A program made the translations under genes and the position numbers. The notes beneath the pieces are model-generated. The model worked only from the letters and a program-made list of their open reading frames with translations, searched no databases and was not told the DNA's origin. Shown here piece after piece: positions 30,305 to 43,985 of a DNA stretch of 64,000 nt. Source of the stretch: Mangifera indica. Its lineage: Eukaryota > Streptophyta > Magnoliopsida > Sapindales > Anacardiaceae. Position 1 is the first letter of the stretch, and each line of letters opens with the position of its first letter. Where the stretch lies: NCBI RefSeq assembly GCF_011075055.1, contig NC_058145.1:10785894-10849893 (forward strand), in the 5' to 3' direction.

Positions 30305-32458
30305 TGTAACACCCCTCTATAAGAATATACCCTTACACAATTAATAGCCCAAGGAAATGTTTACTGCTTGATTCATATTAGGTTAATTAACGGTGATACC
30401 CTAAATAAAACATACAACTGATAAACTTAGCGTTCTATTCGTAAATCTCTGTATGGTCATAACTTGTCACCCTTTTGCCCTGACATAAGTCATTTACGAA
30501 GGTTATTAAAACCTAAGTTGAGATTAGCATGTCTGATGCCCTAATGAAAGTATAAGATACCTTGTATGTCATTATATGTCGTGTCTTGTGCACATGTCAT
30601 ACAACCTATTGGACTAACTAGCTAGCACACCTTGATCACACGAGGAATAATCTTGCAGTAGTCTCTTCTCTTATCACAAAAGCTAATCAAAACTGTTGTC
30701 TAAACCATCTTGGGATGGTCTTTACCATGGGTACATATATGATGCATCTTGCTAACAATGTGTGAAAATGTTTGAGAAGCCACAATCCTTATCATGTACA
30801 TCTGAATAAACTGAATGGCTATGCACCTTGGCATCGAGTGTATGAAGCATCTCATGGGTATCCAACCCTATTGCTTTCATGAATCTTGCCATTTACGCAC
30901 ACAACTAGTGGCTTTCTAAATGTTAATCACTTTCCTTAACCTTTTTTTATTTTTGACCTAAATCAGACTCAATTGGGGTCATATGTCATCTTTCATATAG
31001 TCAAACACTTCTTTTATCTCTAACTATTTTAACTTATTTTGCTAAGGTCTTTTATTTTCTTTTTTTCTTTTTCCTCATCCTTACACTTAGTTTAAGGGTA
31101 AAATAGCCTTCTTTATTAAAAATATCTTACACAGGCGTCCTTTACCTGATCTTTCTGTGACCTTTACTTAGTCTTACATGGGTGTACTCTTAATTTACCT
31201 TCTTATGCTTTTCCTTGGACTAAACATAAGGGTATACTTGGTAAGAAAGGAGTGTCTCTCTGATTTGATTCTATTTAGTCATTCTTCCTTCTACACGTTC
31301 GTCCACTTTTGGAAAGTCACATATGGGCATGTCTTATACCACACAATCATATATGCCCTTCCTCGAAACGAGCGTACAGAGATTGCAAAATTACTTTTTT
31401 TGAATTAAGGAAACACAGATGTGTATGAGGTCATACATGGCCATGTGTTGCGATCTGGAGATCACAACGTTTATGGTTCCTATAAATTCTTGCTAATTTT
31501 TGGCATTACAAACACATTCCAAGGCTCTAAACATGAGTTTAAACATCTCAAAGTCATTTATTATAACACATATCATCTAAACATTATTAAGATATTAATT
31601 CAAGTTCAATATCATTGTCATATGTAGTTTTAACTTATCAAAACAGTCCACTACCCCAATATTTCAATTCTTATCAATACCTTTAATACAACACAACCAT
31701 TCAATCAATAAAAATACTCCTAAAAATTCTAGAGATTTCACAAAATAATCATGCAACATATTCATGGTTTTACTCTTCCAAAAAATAGTCACAAACTCAT
31801 GATCAATATACAAACTAACTCTTGAATATCTATTAATCATGCTACTATCATAATAATCAAGTTTACAATCTAAAATCATTTAGCAAAACACATTCCAATC
31901 ATCTATAACAGCCTAATATAATCAATAGATTACAACCATAAATCATAACATCTGTCTCAAGGAGAAATAAGCTGACAAGTCGCCATACTTACTTGACTTC
32001 CATAGCTTGAAAGTTCTTGGCGTTGTTATGGGGATTCGGGCGACCGTGGGCTCCTCTCTGGTGATTATGATCTTTTGCTTTCTTTTTTCCCTCTTTTCTC
32101 CATTAGGCATCTCCCTTGTTCGTGTCCTACTTCTTTCAAACCTAAACGGGGTTGGGCAAGGTGACTGCTGGGGTAAAATTCCCTCAAAATGATTAAACCT
32201 TGCGTTTAAATACAAATCATGCCTAGCCACGACATATAGGCATGTGTCATAAGGCATAAGAGCTTGTGTTCCTTTTTAATTAACAACTTTCACACACTCA
32301 TGTGAAGTGATTTTATTGCCTTTTCTAAGTACGAACGAACGTCACTTTTGCAATACACAATCATGTCCACTATAAATCTATTTAAATGACACTTCAAACA
32401 TAATTTTAAATATAAAGAAAAGCCCAAAATGTCCTTAAACTTATTTATGGGTGTTACA
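30305..32458. mobile_element. Solo LTR, Ty3/gypsy type (about 2.15 kb)
   Basis: The segment starts TGTAACACCCCTC and ends GGGTGTTACA, the classic TG...CA termini of many plant gypsy LTRs. The flanks AATCG (30300-30304) and AATCA (32459-32463) agree at 4 of 5 bases. No gag-pol or second LTR follows, so recombination to a solo LTR is the simplest reading. The open frames at 31178-31627 and 31943-32257 are not retroviral proteins. There is no sequence likeness to the LTR at 51348 beyond the termini. Confidence 0.68.
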
Positions 32459-32463
32459 AATCA

Positions 32464-33452
32464 TTAATCGAGATGGAACAATTCTTGACCGCTTATGTCA
32501 TATGTCAAATGGTAGACTTTGGCGAATTAGTAGTTGAAAGCCCACGCCACGACATAGTCCTTTGAGCTGCGTCATGCCAAACCCTTAATGGACTGGTTTA
32601 CTTTTAAATTTTTTCATATACCATTTTTACATATTTATAATTTAATTATATTTACATTCGGTCTCAAATTAATTGAAACAAGAGTATTACCTCTAACATT
32701 TTATTGAAAATATCACACTTACGGTGGAGAAATATCATGATTTCCTAATAAAACAATTAAAAAATTGCAAATGAAAAAAATAAACTTAATTGTAATGTTT
32801 ACAAGTATCATTCTCTATCTATGTATTTTTACTCATTTCAATATTTAGGTTCTCGAAGTACATTAAAATTATTATTATTTTTTATTCACTTCTAATGTAT
32901 TTCATTCTATTACCATTTTTCCTATTCATTTTTCTTTAAAATGATTCAAAAAAATAACAAAACTCGTCATTTCAATCAATCATACAGTGGTTATATATAA
33001 TTTTGTAATTAAATTAATTAGAAATTTCATGATTGAATACAACTTAAAAAATCAATTGTTTGAATCATACAATGATTATCATTTTTGTTTCCAACAAATT
33101 TTTTTTTTGTTTTCAATAAGAATGTTGAAAAATATTAATTTAACCAATCTAAAATAATAACAAAATTCTTCATTTCGATTAACTCTACAATGGTAATTTA
33201 TAATTTCATAATGAAATCAACTAGAAATTTGTATAACTAATACAAATATAATCTTACAAAATTTTGACATGAATATTAGAAAATATTAATTTTTCCTCTA
33301 GATCATAAAATATAAATTTACCTCCTAGTATGGTGAAAAATTACTTAACCCCTCATATGGTAAAATATCATCTGGCCCTAGTAGTTCTCCATCGAAAAAA
33401 TATATCATTTTAATCTTTTATATTATTCTTAATTTTGAAATGTACTTTAAAC
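32464..33452. other. AT-rich intergenic DNA with a diverged duplication
   Basis: The segments around 32940-33060 and 33150-33250 share ATAACAAAA, TCATTTC, AATGGTAAT-like and AATCAACTAGAAATTT words, a diverged direct repeat of about 200-bp period. No gene is seen. Confidence 0.5.
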
Positions 33453-34003
33453 TAGAGGTGTGCATGGTCTAGTTTAGTGTGATTTGAAAATTTTTTCAAA
33501 CCAAACTGAAAAAATGATTTAAAAATATCAAAACCAAACCATTTTAGGTTTCGAACCAAACCAAACTAAATTGAAAAAATATGGTTTTGTTTAGTCTGAA
33601 TTGCACTTTGAACTTATGAAAACCATTCACTTCTAAATATATATTATTTAATAAAATTAATTGAATTATATTTTTTTGAACATAATATAAACATGCGAAA
33701 TAAATATGAAATATATATACAATATACATGTTAAGAAAATGACAAAATAAATATGAAAAAGACAATTTATACACCCAATTGCTTATTAAAAACTTTTATC
33801 AAATATAGTTATATATATATTTATTTTAAAAAAATATTGTTTACAATTTGGTTTGATTTGAAAATCATCTAAACTGCAACCTAAACTGGAAATTATTTTT
33901 TAAAAATTTAACAATTCAAACCAAACCATTTTACAAACCAAACCATAATTTTTAATTGGTTCGGTCTAGTTTTATGGTTTAAACCAAATTGTATACACTT
34001 CTA
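33453..34003. mobile_element. hAT-like MITE (about 550 bp)
   Basis: Ends TAGAGGTGTGCATGG and TGTATACACTTCTA are inverted. The flanks CTTTAAAC and CTTCAAAT agree at 6 of 8 bases. The interior alternates AAACCAAACCA and TGGTTTGGTTT-like words. The same design recurs at 36550-37266. Confidence 0.65.
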
Positions 34004-34753
34004 CTTCAAATTTAGCAAATAAATTCAACACACCAAAAAGCAATACACAATCATCAAATGAATTAAATTTTGAGTTAATGTTTATATAAATAAATGAATA
34101 TAACGGACTTACTTTCTTGATTTGAAATTATATTGTTTGAATTTGAGTGTGAAAATGGGAATTTTCAAAGTTTGTAGGGTTGGTTGTGATGTTAGTTTAT
34201 ACACAACATTAGAGTTCATATAAAATGGGGTAAAGATATTTTAGTGTTTAGATTTAGGTTTTTATTATTTTCGTATGAGTAATATTATATACACAATTTT
34301 TATGCATAGATAATAATGTATTATCATGTGATTGAATAATTAAAAATTAAAAATACTTAATCACATAAAATATATTATTATTTATACATAAAATTATATA
34401 CAAAAATTATACAAATAATATTATTATTTCTGTATTACTACTAAAGAGTTGATACATTTTATATACACCATTTAATTTTTGTTGTTTTAATCTATAACCC
34501 TTTCTAAAATGGGTCGTGAAATTTAAAAAGAAAAATCTAGAAACAAACAAAATAACAAGAAAACAATTTAACTTCTAAGATATTGCATCTTAATTATTAC
34601 AAATTATTTCATTGAAAAATTCAATCCAAATTCCCTTTATTTTTTAATTTTAATTTCCATACCAAATATTTCTTGTTTGAATGTTTAAAAAAGCAAAGTC
34701 CATATTCTTTTTATATAAATAAAACATGTAAAAGAATTATTAAAATAAATTAA
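34004..34753. other. AT-rich intergenic DNA with a palindromic MITE at about 34270-34425
   Basis: The palindromic copy has ATTATATACACAATTTTTATGC at one side and ATAAAATTATATACAAAAATT at the other, with the core ATCATGTGATTGAATAATT. No gene is visible. Confidence 0.55.
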
Positions 34754-35041
34754 CATATATATATATATGTATATGTGTATATACATGTACATGTATATGT
34801 GTATATACATGTATATCTATGTATATATATGTATATATATGTATATCTATGTATATGTATATATATATATGTATATATATATATATGTATATCTATGTAT
34901 ATGTATATATATATATATGTATATCTATGTATATGTATATCTATGTATATGTATATATATGTATATATATGTATATGTATATATATGTATATGTATATAT
35001 ATGTATATGTATATATATGTATATGTATATATATGTATATG

Positions 35042-35102
<61 letters not shown>

Positions 35103-35131
35103 GTATATGTATATATGTATATGTATATATT
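34754..35131. repeat. Long compound microsatellite of TATATG/TATATA units (about 378 bp)
   Basis: Nearly pure alternating pyrimidine-purine sequence built from ATATGT, ATATAT and ATATCT hexamers. Three overlapping open frames here encode only Met/Tyr/Ile/Val/Cys repeats, an artefact of the repeat. Length instability is expected. Confidence 0.95.
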
Positions 35132-35284
35132 AATGTAAAATTGTGGAGTCCTCCATGGTTAAAATAACTTTTCTGAATGCTTTCTCCTTACCTTTACAAT
35201 TTTTTTTTTTTCACTTACATATTACTTCTTGAAGGGTAAGCCTGGTTATGTCAAGGTACCAAGAAAAAAGCAATATTAGACGTA

Positions 35285-35445
35285 TATTTTTTTATACATA
35301 ATTTAGATATACATATTATGTATCATTATATAATTAAATATTATTACTTTATCTTTAATTTAAAATCATCTAATTAATATTTAATCATATAATGATAAAT
35401 TAATTGTGTATCTAAATTATGTATAAAAAAATATATATGTATAGT
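35285..35445. mobile_element. Short palindromic MITE (about 160 bp)
   Basis: TTTTTTTATACATAATTTAGATATACA on the left is matched in reverse by TGTATCTAAATTATGTATAAAAAAA on the right. The core has TTATCTTTAATTTAAAATCATC. It is a clear copy of the family seen at 27590 and 552. Confidence 0.75.
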
Positions 35446-36549
35446 TTTATTGCCAAGAAAAATACATTAATTATCGTATATACAAAGTATATATTAATGT
35501 AAAAGTATGTACTCATCCATGGTGAAAATATATATAATGTTTTGTGAATGCTTTCTTCTTACTGTTTGATGGCAGTAAAGATTACTCTACTTGTAAGCAA
35601 GCATGCAATTTTTATAAAAAAACTTGTAGTTCACTAAAGTAAAACTTTGCTTATTATTTTTATATTAAAAAATTAAAATAATATTTATCCATAAGACTCT
35701 TATCAAAGCAACCTAGCTAGCAAGCTAGCTTGCACTTTTCAAATGCATGCAAGGCTAATAATAAGATGGTAATTATAAGAATATATAATATAGCCATTGA
35801 AACTAATTAAATTCAACTTGTAATGAGAAGTTAGGCATATAATTTATAATAAATCTTGTCAAAAGAAAGCTACCCAAATTAACTCAATCTTGATTTGTCT
35901 CTAATGCTTTAGTAACACATTTGACCCTCTTAATATTCATTAAAAGTACACTTTACCCCCTTTCATTAGTAAAAGTTACAGTTTAACCCTCCTAAATGTA
36001 ATTTTTAGACTCATTTCTTTTTTATTTTTTGTTAATCAGGGAACTCCCAAATTTGGTTGAACGAATAAATTTTAAAATACAGTGATCAGATTCATAACTA
36101 ATACATCAAATATATTAGAGTTTTATAAGTATAGTAAAGGTTTATACTCATATCTTTTTACAAAAAATTTTAATATTCTACTAATTTTGTTAACTCTTAT
36201 CATCTTTTAAAATTCATTTCACCTACTTTGATTCTCTTATTGGCTGACCATTACACTTTGGCTCACTATACTTTGATTAATCCTTCCAATAATTAAATAA
36301 AACCAATCATACACAATTATTTTGAAAGAAACAACTTGAAAAGAAATTTCATGCACGCTTGAAAATGTGCTGCGAATCCCACAGTGAAAACATCATATCC
36401 ATCAAGTCTTCAAGTTTTATTCATTATCCAAATTGATCCAAAATATTCTTAAAATTTTAGAAATTATTATTAATTATTTTCCAAATCGAAAACATAAATT
36501 ATTTGGAGCTCAATAAAGTTATCAAAACCTCATTCATACAGAATATATT
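35446..36549. other. AT-rich intergenic DNA
   Basis: No gene is supported. The stretch 35500-35545 repeats words from 35130-35180 (GTACTCATCCATGGT and GGAGTCCTCCATGGTT), suggesting a duplication on either side of the MITE at 35285. Confidence 0.5.
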
Positions 36550-37027
36550 TAGGAGTGTGCAAAGTTTAATCTGGTACAATTTAAGAAATTTTTTAAACCA
36601 AACTGAAAAAATGACTTAAAAAATTTTCAAACCAAACTAAAATTTAAGATTTGATTCTGCTTGAACCTATTAAAATTATAAACTTCTAAATATATATTAT
36701 TTAATAAAATTAATAAAATTATAATTTTTTAGAATTTAATATTAGAGATGATATTTTCGATCTAACTTTAGAGACACTGACCCTAACGGGGAGAGGACGG
36801 AGAATTATTTTTATCCTTATAACAAGAAAAGGGATTGATATTCTTTGTGGGGACGGGGATAGGGGTTGAGATCCCCTCCTTGCCCCTCCCCATTGTCATC
36901 CCTATATAATATAAACATGTAAATTAAATATAAAATATATATAAAATGTACATGTAAAGAAAAGGACAAAATAAATATGAAAAAAATAAGTTATATACCT
37001 AATTGTTTATTGGAAGATTTTGTCAAA

Positions 37028-37079
<52 letters not shown>

Positions 37080-37266
37080 TTAAAAATTACGGTTTACGAT
37101 TTTATTCGATTTGAAAATCACTTAAATAACAACTTAAACTAAAAAAAATAGTTTAAAAAACTTTTAACCCAAACCAAATAATTTCACAGTTCGAACTAAA
37201 CTAAATCATAATTTTTAAATTATTCAATTCAATTATAGTATTTGAACCAAATGATACATACCCTTA
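36550..37266. mobile_element. hAT-like MITE interrupted by a smaller MITE
   Basis: The ends TAGGAGTGTGCAAAG and GATACATACCCTTA are inverted, and the interior (CCAAACTGAAAAAATGA, AACCAAATCA-type words) matches the element at 33453. At 36743-36904 a second element is nested: ends TAGAGATGAT and GTCATCCCTA, flanks TTTAATAT and TATAATAT (7 of 8 match), and GGGGACGGGG inside, as at 7373. An (AT)n run lies at about 37034-37077. Confidence 0.65.
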
Positions 37267-37831
37267 AATATGATTATACAAAAACACTAATTTGTATTAA
37301 AAATGTGTGAATGAACGTAAACATGACATAAAATTCATTTTTTTCTCTGACAAATTTATTATTGACATGTACTGTGATATATTTCTAGGCCAATCATCCA
37401 TTCATTATTTGAGGAAAAATAATTTTAATTAAAAAAATAACAAAAATCTGCTTGATGCTTTGGAAATTACAAAAATTCTTACAAACGGTTAGAGGAAATC
37501 TGGGTGATATTTACTGACTTTTACCTATGTAAATTTTAACATCTCACTGATAGTTTATAAAGGACAAGAGAATTTTTAGTATTTAAAAAATGTAAGAGAA
37601 ATTAATGGCAGCAACCATCATTTCGATCAATCCAATATATTAAAAGAAAAGGTAAAAATAATTCAATTTATTTCTTCTTTATTTATTTATTTATTTTTTT
37701 TGGTGATTTCTTAATTAATTGAATAGCTTCTTGCAACCTACAGCCCATAAAGCACACCCAAAGTGTACGTTAATCGGCCCATCATGCACACCGAAAAGGG
37801 CCTTGAAATGCCCGTTTAATTTAGGCCAAAG
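37267..37831. other. AT-rich intergenic DNA
   Basis: Nothing recognisable apart from a short (TTTA)n tract at about 37679-37694. Confidence 0.5.
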
Positions 37832-38510
37832 GACAATTTCCCACCCAAGGTTTAACGAAGGACAAATTCTCACCCATTAACTTTCAAAAATCTAAATACC
37901 CACCCATTTACTGTTATGAATAGGGGTAAAATTGTTATTTAACTAAAAATATTAAAAAAATAAAATACTATCACGTTTTTCCCCCACTCAAGGTTTGAAG
38001 AATTGCCATTTCCCCCCTAGGGTTTCATTCCTTCTCCAACAACATTCTTCGACCGACCTTCCATCTATCGGCACTCCCTCTAGCCTCCATAACGAAGACG
38101 TGATCATGAAAAGGCCACAAAGATGATAATTGGAAGCGACATCATCGAAGATCCGTCGCATAATAGATCGTCTAGAAGTAACGTCTAACGCCAATGATCT
38201 CTGACAAAGATTTAAGGTTTTAGACCAGGAGGAAGAGAGAAGTTGAAAGGGAGAGAGAACACGATCGGAGACGACGAACTCCGTCATCTCTGGTGATAGT
38301 TTTAAAACCTTAAGGGAAAAGGTGATTTTTCAAACCTTCATGGGAGGAAATAAGATTTATAAACTTAGAGAAAATAAATTATTTTTTATTTTTATGAAAT
38401 GATAATTTTACCCCTATTCATAACAGTAAATGAGTGGGTATTTGGGTTTTTGAAAGTTAACGGGTGGGAATTTGTCCTTTTATTAAACCTTGGGTGGGAA
38501 ATTATCCTAT
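37832..38510. mobile_element. TIR element with long CCCACCCAAGG ends (about 680 bp)
   Basis: The left arm (GGACAATTTCCCACCCAAGG, then CCCACCCATTTACTGTTATG, then AATAGGGGTAAAATTG) is the reverse complement of the right arm (TTTTACCCCTATTCATAACA, then CCTTGGGTGGGAAATTATCC) over roughly 120 bp. I found no clear target-site duplication. The interior is less AT-rich. Its open frame (38287-37988, minus) is not a known protein. Confidence 0.7.
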
Positions 38511-41500
38511 ATAAATTATAAAAACTATATGATAATTTAATAAATGAGTATATATTGTTTGATGAGTCCACTATTATTCGATTGTTGACAGATGTCAGTT
38601 CATATATATCGAGGATTCCCTGATGGAGATACTAAATATATATCTTAGCTTTAAATGATTGAATTGCACAAATAACCATCATTAACAAATGAAGAGTCAA
38701 TTACTAATATTTCATTAGTTGAATGATTATAATATCTTGTTAAATATTAATCTTGGTTTGTGTTCAAATAACTATTGGGTCGAGAGCTTGACATAAATTC
38801 ATCTACTATCAATCTAATAAAGAGTCTATGTGTCACACATAATAATAATTTATTAAACTCTAAAGGTATACGATTATTCAAGATGAATATGATCCGGTAT
38901 CTAGATAGAGATTTTCAAGTCTAAAGTTATCTTTGGGCTTAAAGTGCAATTTATTGCATCTAGAGACCAAAAATGTAGTAATCCCGAGGTATTTGAATGT
39001 AATATGAATTGGGAGGGATATAATTTATCTAATTTGATAAGAATAAACCCTAAATGGATAATTTTGGACTATACACACTCAGGAATGGATCATGCATGAG
39101 CATGTGTTCTCATTAGATAAAGATTATTTATGATCTTTATCCATCCCAAAATCCAAATATATCATGAATTATATAAGATAAAGATAAAGGTCAATGTACA
39201 GCTCAACAACTTAATGAAAAGTCGTGCATGACGGTTATATAAGCATATATAATTTCACAATTTAACAATTTTTGCCTCAAACACATTATGCATGCTCATA
39301 CACCAAACACCCATTCTCATCAATCACTATCTAGCAAATAGTTGGCATTGGTTTTTGTGTCCTTTAGTTCTTTGGTTTATGCTTCATGTAGATACCTAGG
39401 TGCAGTCTTAAGCTTGGATCAAGAACGTGTTTTGGCACATTAAGGCAACCTGTAAAAGATGAAGAAGCCACCAAATGTTGCTATGGTACCTTCACTCAAT
39501 TGAAAGATTTGTAAAATAATAAACTACAAATTGAACCTCAGAGGTGCTTGTGGTACTTGCTCAAGTTTAAAAAATTTTAAAGTGTTTTTCCACTGCATGT
39601 TGAAGGCCATAAACACTTACAATACCATTGCAACTTAAGATGTCTCTTTTTATGTGTTGAGTTTTGACATCTTTATGATGCACGTTACTTATATGTTATA
39701 CTAATATGTTTACAAAGATGTGACCATTCAAGATTTTCCTTAATTATGGGTAATCCTTAAAAAAGATAGTTAGAGGGAGAGTTTTTTAACCCTTGCAAAT
39801 GGAACGTGACAATTTCAATATAAAAAACCATTACATAAACAAAGTAGTTAGCCATGGTAAAGAAAAAATCATCTCTTTAGTGTTTAAAAGAGTTAGAATT
39901 AATTGATTTCTTCCAAAGTTTTTAAAACCTAATCAAATTTGTTGTTTTACTGGTTTATGATTTGATTGGTTCAACCGATTTCTAAATTATAATGTGTTTC
40001 TTGAATACTACTAAATATTTATCATATTTTTTAAATATAAATAATATATATTTAGACAAAATGATTTAATGTCACTTATCTAGCTTTCTCCTATTAAAAA
40101 CACTTGTATAAATAACTAACTTATTTTAACCCATCAAAATCAATTCAATTAAATTATTTTCTCTAATTAATGTTTGTTTATTTTCAATAACTCTTCTTTC
40201 TCTAATTAATATTTGTTTATTTTCAATGACAACTATTTAACTTTCAATTAATTAGCCAACCATACTTACTTAATGTTATCTATCACTACTTTGATTTTTC
40301 TTTTTTTATAAATAGATATAAAAGATAGAAATCTATCTTTTTTAAATGAATCAAACCAGACCAAGAGTCGATTCACAACCAAACTAATTGAACTGACTAA
40401 TCTAATCCGATTCTAACAACACTTTTCTCCTCTATAATTTATAAAACATTCATTTTCACCTTATGACACTTTACTCTAGCCCCACACTCAAGGATTGAAA
40501 AACTAAACCGGATCAATCGGATAGTAAACTGGTATTACAGGTGGTTGGTGTAAAGTATATAATTATTTTAGAGTAAAAATCAGGTTTGACCGTGAGCAAA
40601 CCATCGGTTCACAGCTAGTCCACTGTCAAACCCGGTTTAGCAGTTCATTATTTAGTTTTTTATATAAAAAGTAAACAGTTTTCTTTTTTTTTTTTCTTTT
40701 TCCATGTGTGAAGTTTTGGTTGTCGACAACTTGTTCTAACTTCTCCACAACAGTTAATCTTTTGCCGACAACAGTTGCAAGACATTTGCCGATGACAACA
40801 ATAGTTGACGACGACAAGGATATTGATGAATATTGGTTTCAATCAAAGGTTCAAACAACAACATATATTAACGACAATATTTTTTGTCATTGTCGACAGT
40901 TTTGTAGGCTCAGATGGCAGCTGACGACAACAAATTCTTATGCTACATTAACCAATTATTGTACTTCAACAGTACTGATGACAAACTGGTCATTGTAAGG
41001 TCGTATAACCTTTATTTAAATTTTTTCTGTTTGAACAATAAAATGATAGTTTGAAATCTAAATTTTGATAAAGTAAAAAGTAGATTGTTTTCTTTAGTCA
41101 ATTAGTGTAATAGTAGGTATTTTATATATGTTTTCTTTTGGTCAATTGGTGTAAAAGTAGGCTTTTTATATATGTTTTCTTTTAGTGGTGCACAACAAGT
41201 CAACAACATCAACTTCATATTGATTTGTTTTTTGTAACTTAATATGTTTTGACTTTTACTGCTTAATAATAAGTCAGTTTGTGTTATGATTTATTTTTTG
41301 TTTAATAATAGTTCAATTTGTTATTGTTAATATATAATTAACTTATTGTTATTATCAATTTAATATGTTATTATTAATTTGAAATTTTATGCCACGAATT
41401 TATAATTTTATTATGCATCTATATTAGATGTATGGATATACTCCATAATGTAGTTGGTTTCTAATAATTTGAAAGTTGAACATTGGCATTTTGTGTCATC

Positions 41501-41912
41501 CTCTATATATATATAAAATAAACTAATATATGACAATCTTCTTACTGCAACCTAGAGTAGTGGTCACTCAAATTACGAATATTGTTGTTTATTACAAATG
41601 TATAAAGTTATGAATAATAAGCTTGATTATGAGTTTTTGAGTCTCTAACTTTCACATTACGAATATTGTTGTTATTAAATGTAAAAATTAAAAGTTATAC
41701 TTTAAAAACCTAATTATGTTATTATGATAAAAATATATACATTTATTATATACTTTATTCCTCATATCTATAGAAATTATGTTTTTGTGTTTCAAACATA
41801 ACAAATACGAATTATAAAAGTTTTATATTCCTAATTCTCTCTTTGTGTGTATGTGTGTATATATATATATTTTGGTTTGTTATTGTGTCCAACAGATAAA
41901 TAAAGTGAAAGT
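38511..41912. other. Intergenic DNA, possibly decayed retroelement and transposon remains
   Basis: The stretch 38530-39830 is less simple in composition and reads like old LTR or leader sequence, but I find no termini, duplication or coding frame. At 40490-40640 AACCGG/CCGGTT words resemble the TIR element at 16542. At 40710-40940 CGACAACA-type words repeat (GTCGACAACTTG, GCCGACAACAG, GACGACGACAAGG) with no gene evident. Positions 41085-41180 carry a two-copy repeat of TTTTATATATGTTTTCTTTT. Confidence 0.4.
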
Positions 41913-43985
41913 ATGTCATCACCAGAGGTTGGGGTTTCTTCGTCACCAGAGGTTGAGGTTTCTTCGACACTATATTGAGTGAAAGGTGATATTACTTGGA
42001 CACATGTTTCTAAGAATGTTGATGAGAATGGAAGAAAGATATTGAATTGTTTATATTGTGGTAAAACAACTAGAGGAGGTGCTATATATAAAATGAAGCA
42101 GCATTTGGCCAAAAAACAAGGCAACGTTGGTCCATGCACTAAAGTTCCTCATGATGTTAAATATCAAATGATAAATGCATTAAATGAGAGTGCTACAAAA
42201 AATAAAGAAAGACAAGATTTTCATATGCATGCAACTCTTTTTGGTGCTAGTGTACTTTAATTTGAGGGTGATATTGTATGTGAATAATTTGAAGGATTGT
42301 CTCCTCCAGTGAAAATAAATAAAGATAATACTGGCTCTTCTAGAAAAGAAAATAGACTGACAAATGATTCAAAAAGAAAAAGACCAATTGGTGTTGGTGA
42401 TTTTTTTGCTCCAAGGATTGCTAATAGGTCTCAACCTTCAATAAGAAGTATTTTGGTTGGAAAAGAAGTTATTAGAAAGTTGACATGGTTGTTATGAGGT
42501 TCTTATATGATGATTGCATTTCTCTTAATGCATTAAATTCTATTTATTTATAACCTATGTTAAATGTCATAATTGCAATTAGACTTGGATATAAGCAACC
42601 GACATATTATGAAGCATGGGTGAATTTGTTAAACGATTTAAAAAAGGAAGTTCAATTACTTATTGATAATTACAGAAAAAATGGAGAAAATATTGGTTGT
42701 ACATTTATGGTTGATGGTTGGATAAACATTTCTAGTAGGTGGTTAATAAATTTTCTAGTGTATTGTCCAAAAGGTATTTATTTTATCAAATCATTGAATG
42801 TATCTAATGTTGTAAAGAGGGTAGACACACTATTTGGGTTATTTGAGAAAATAGTATTATGGATTGGACGTAAGAGCATTATCAATTTTGTGACTGATAA
42901 TGAAATTAATTATAAAGTAGCTGGAAGATTGTTATTTGAAAAATATCAAAATATTACTTGATCACCTTGTGCAACATACTATACCAATTTGATTTTGAAA
43001 GATATTGGTGGAATAGATCACATTATTAAATTTTTCAAATGAGCATCTCTTGTGATAAAGTTTATTTATAATTGTGCATTATTGATAACTTGGTTGAAAA
43101 AAAAAGAAAGATAGAGAGAAATTATACAACCTGGTGCAACCCGATTTGTTACGACTTTCATTGCATTACAAAGTCTTTTTGAACATAAGAATGACTTGCA
43201 AGCAATGGCATTGACAAGTTTTTTTTATTGATTTTAGATATGTGAAGAGTAATCAAGGCAAAGAGGTTGTGACTATAATTTTGAATAATGATTTTTGAAA
43301 CAAAATGGTAATAATTATAAAAGTTATGAAACTATTGATGTGTTTCCTTTGTATTATGGACTCAAATGAAAGACTATGCCTATGATGAAATATATAAAGC
43401 TAGATTGGGGATAAAAAAGTTATTTAAGAATAAAAATAAATTTTATAAGTCTTACACATAAATAATCAAGTTGAGGTGGGATAGGGCATTGCGTCGCGGT
43501 ATTCATGCAACTATATATTACTTGAATCTTGCTTTTCAATATAATAGTGAATCTTTTTACACAAAACCAAAGGTATTGTAGGATTTTCTAGATATTGTTG
43601 AAAGTAAAAGATGTATATTTAATGTTAATAAGACGAAATTAATGGAAAAGAGTATAATATTTCGTGATTGTGAGGAAAGTTTTTTACATCAGTTTGCTAT
43701 TGCAACATGCAAAACCACATGAGCTAATATGAATTTAATTTATATGTTTTTTATGTTTTGATTCTTTTTCTAATTTATAAAATTATATTACATAATTATT
43801 TACGTGTTATTTTGTATTAGATGAATGGTGAAGAATATATGGGTATAGTACTATCAATTTACAGAAGTTTACAATTAAAATTCTTAGTCAAACTTCAACA
43901 TCTTCAGGCTGTGAGTGTAATTTGAGTCTTTTTGAATGCATACATACTAAGAAGAGAAATATATTAATTTTTAAAACAAACAAAC
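41913..43985 (+). pseudogene. Decayed hAT transposase (BED zinc finger, DUF659, hAT C-terminal region)
   Basis: Reading across frames and stops, the BED-type finger is at 41980-42150 (ITWTHVSKN, LNCLYCGK, MKQHLAKK). A DUF659-like core lies at 42557-42960 (FMVDGWINISSRWLINFLVY, and VTDNEINYKVAGR for the expected VTDN signature). The following RNaseH-like stretch is CATYYTNLILKDIGGIDHII, then QPGATRFVTTFIALQSLFE at 43125-43185. The dimerisation end FTIKILSQTSTSSGCE with IHTKKRN is at 43866-43970. Multiple stops, for example at 42258 and 42959, and frame changes make it inactive. The domain order is that of plant hAT elements of the DUF659 group. I could not fix its terminal inverted repeats. 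Confidence 0.85.

Noticed and set aside
34754..35131. CRISPR-like regular repetition
   Set aside because: It is a simple microsatellite with no unique spacers, and the genome is eukaryotic.
34767..35167. Three overlapping Met/Tyr/Ile/Val/Cys open frames
   Set aside because: They are translations of a TATATG microsatellite.
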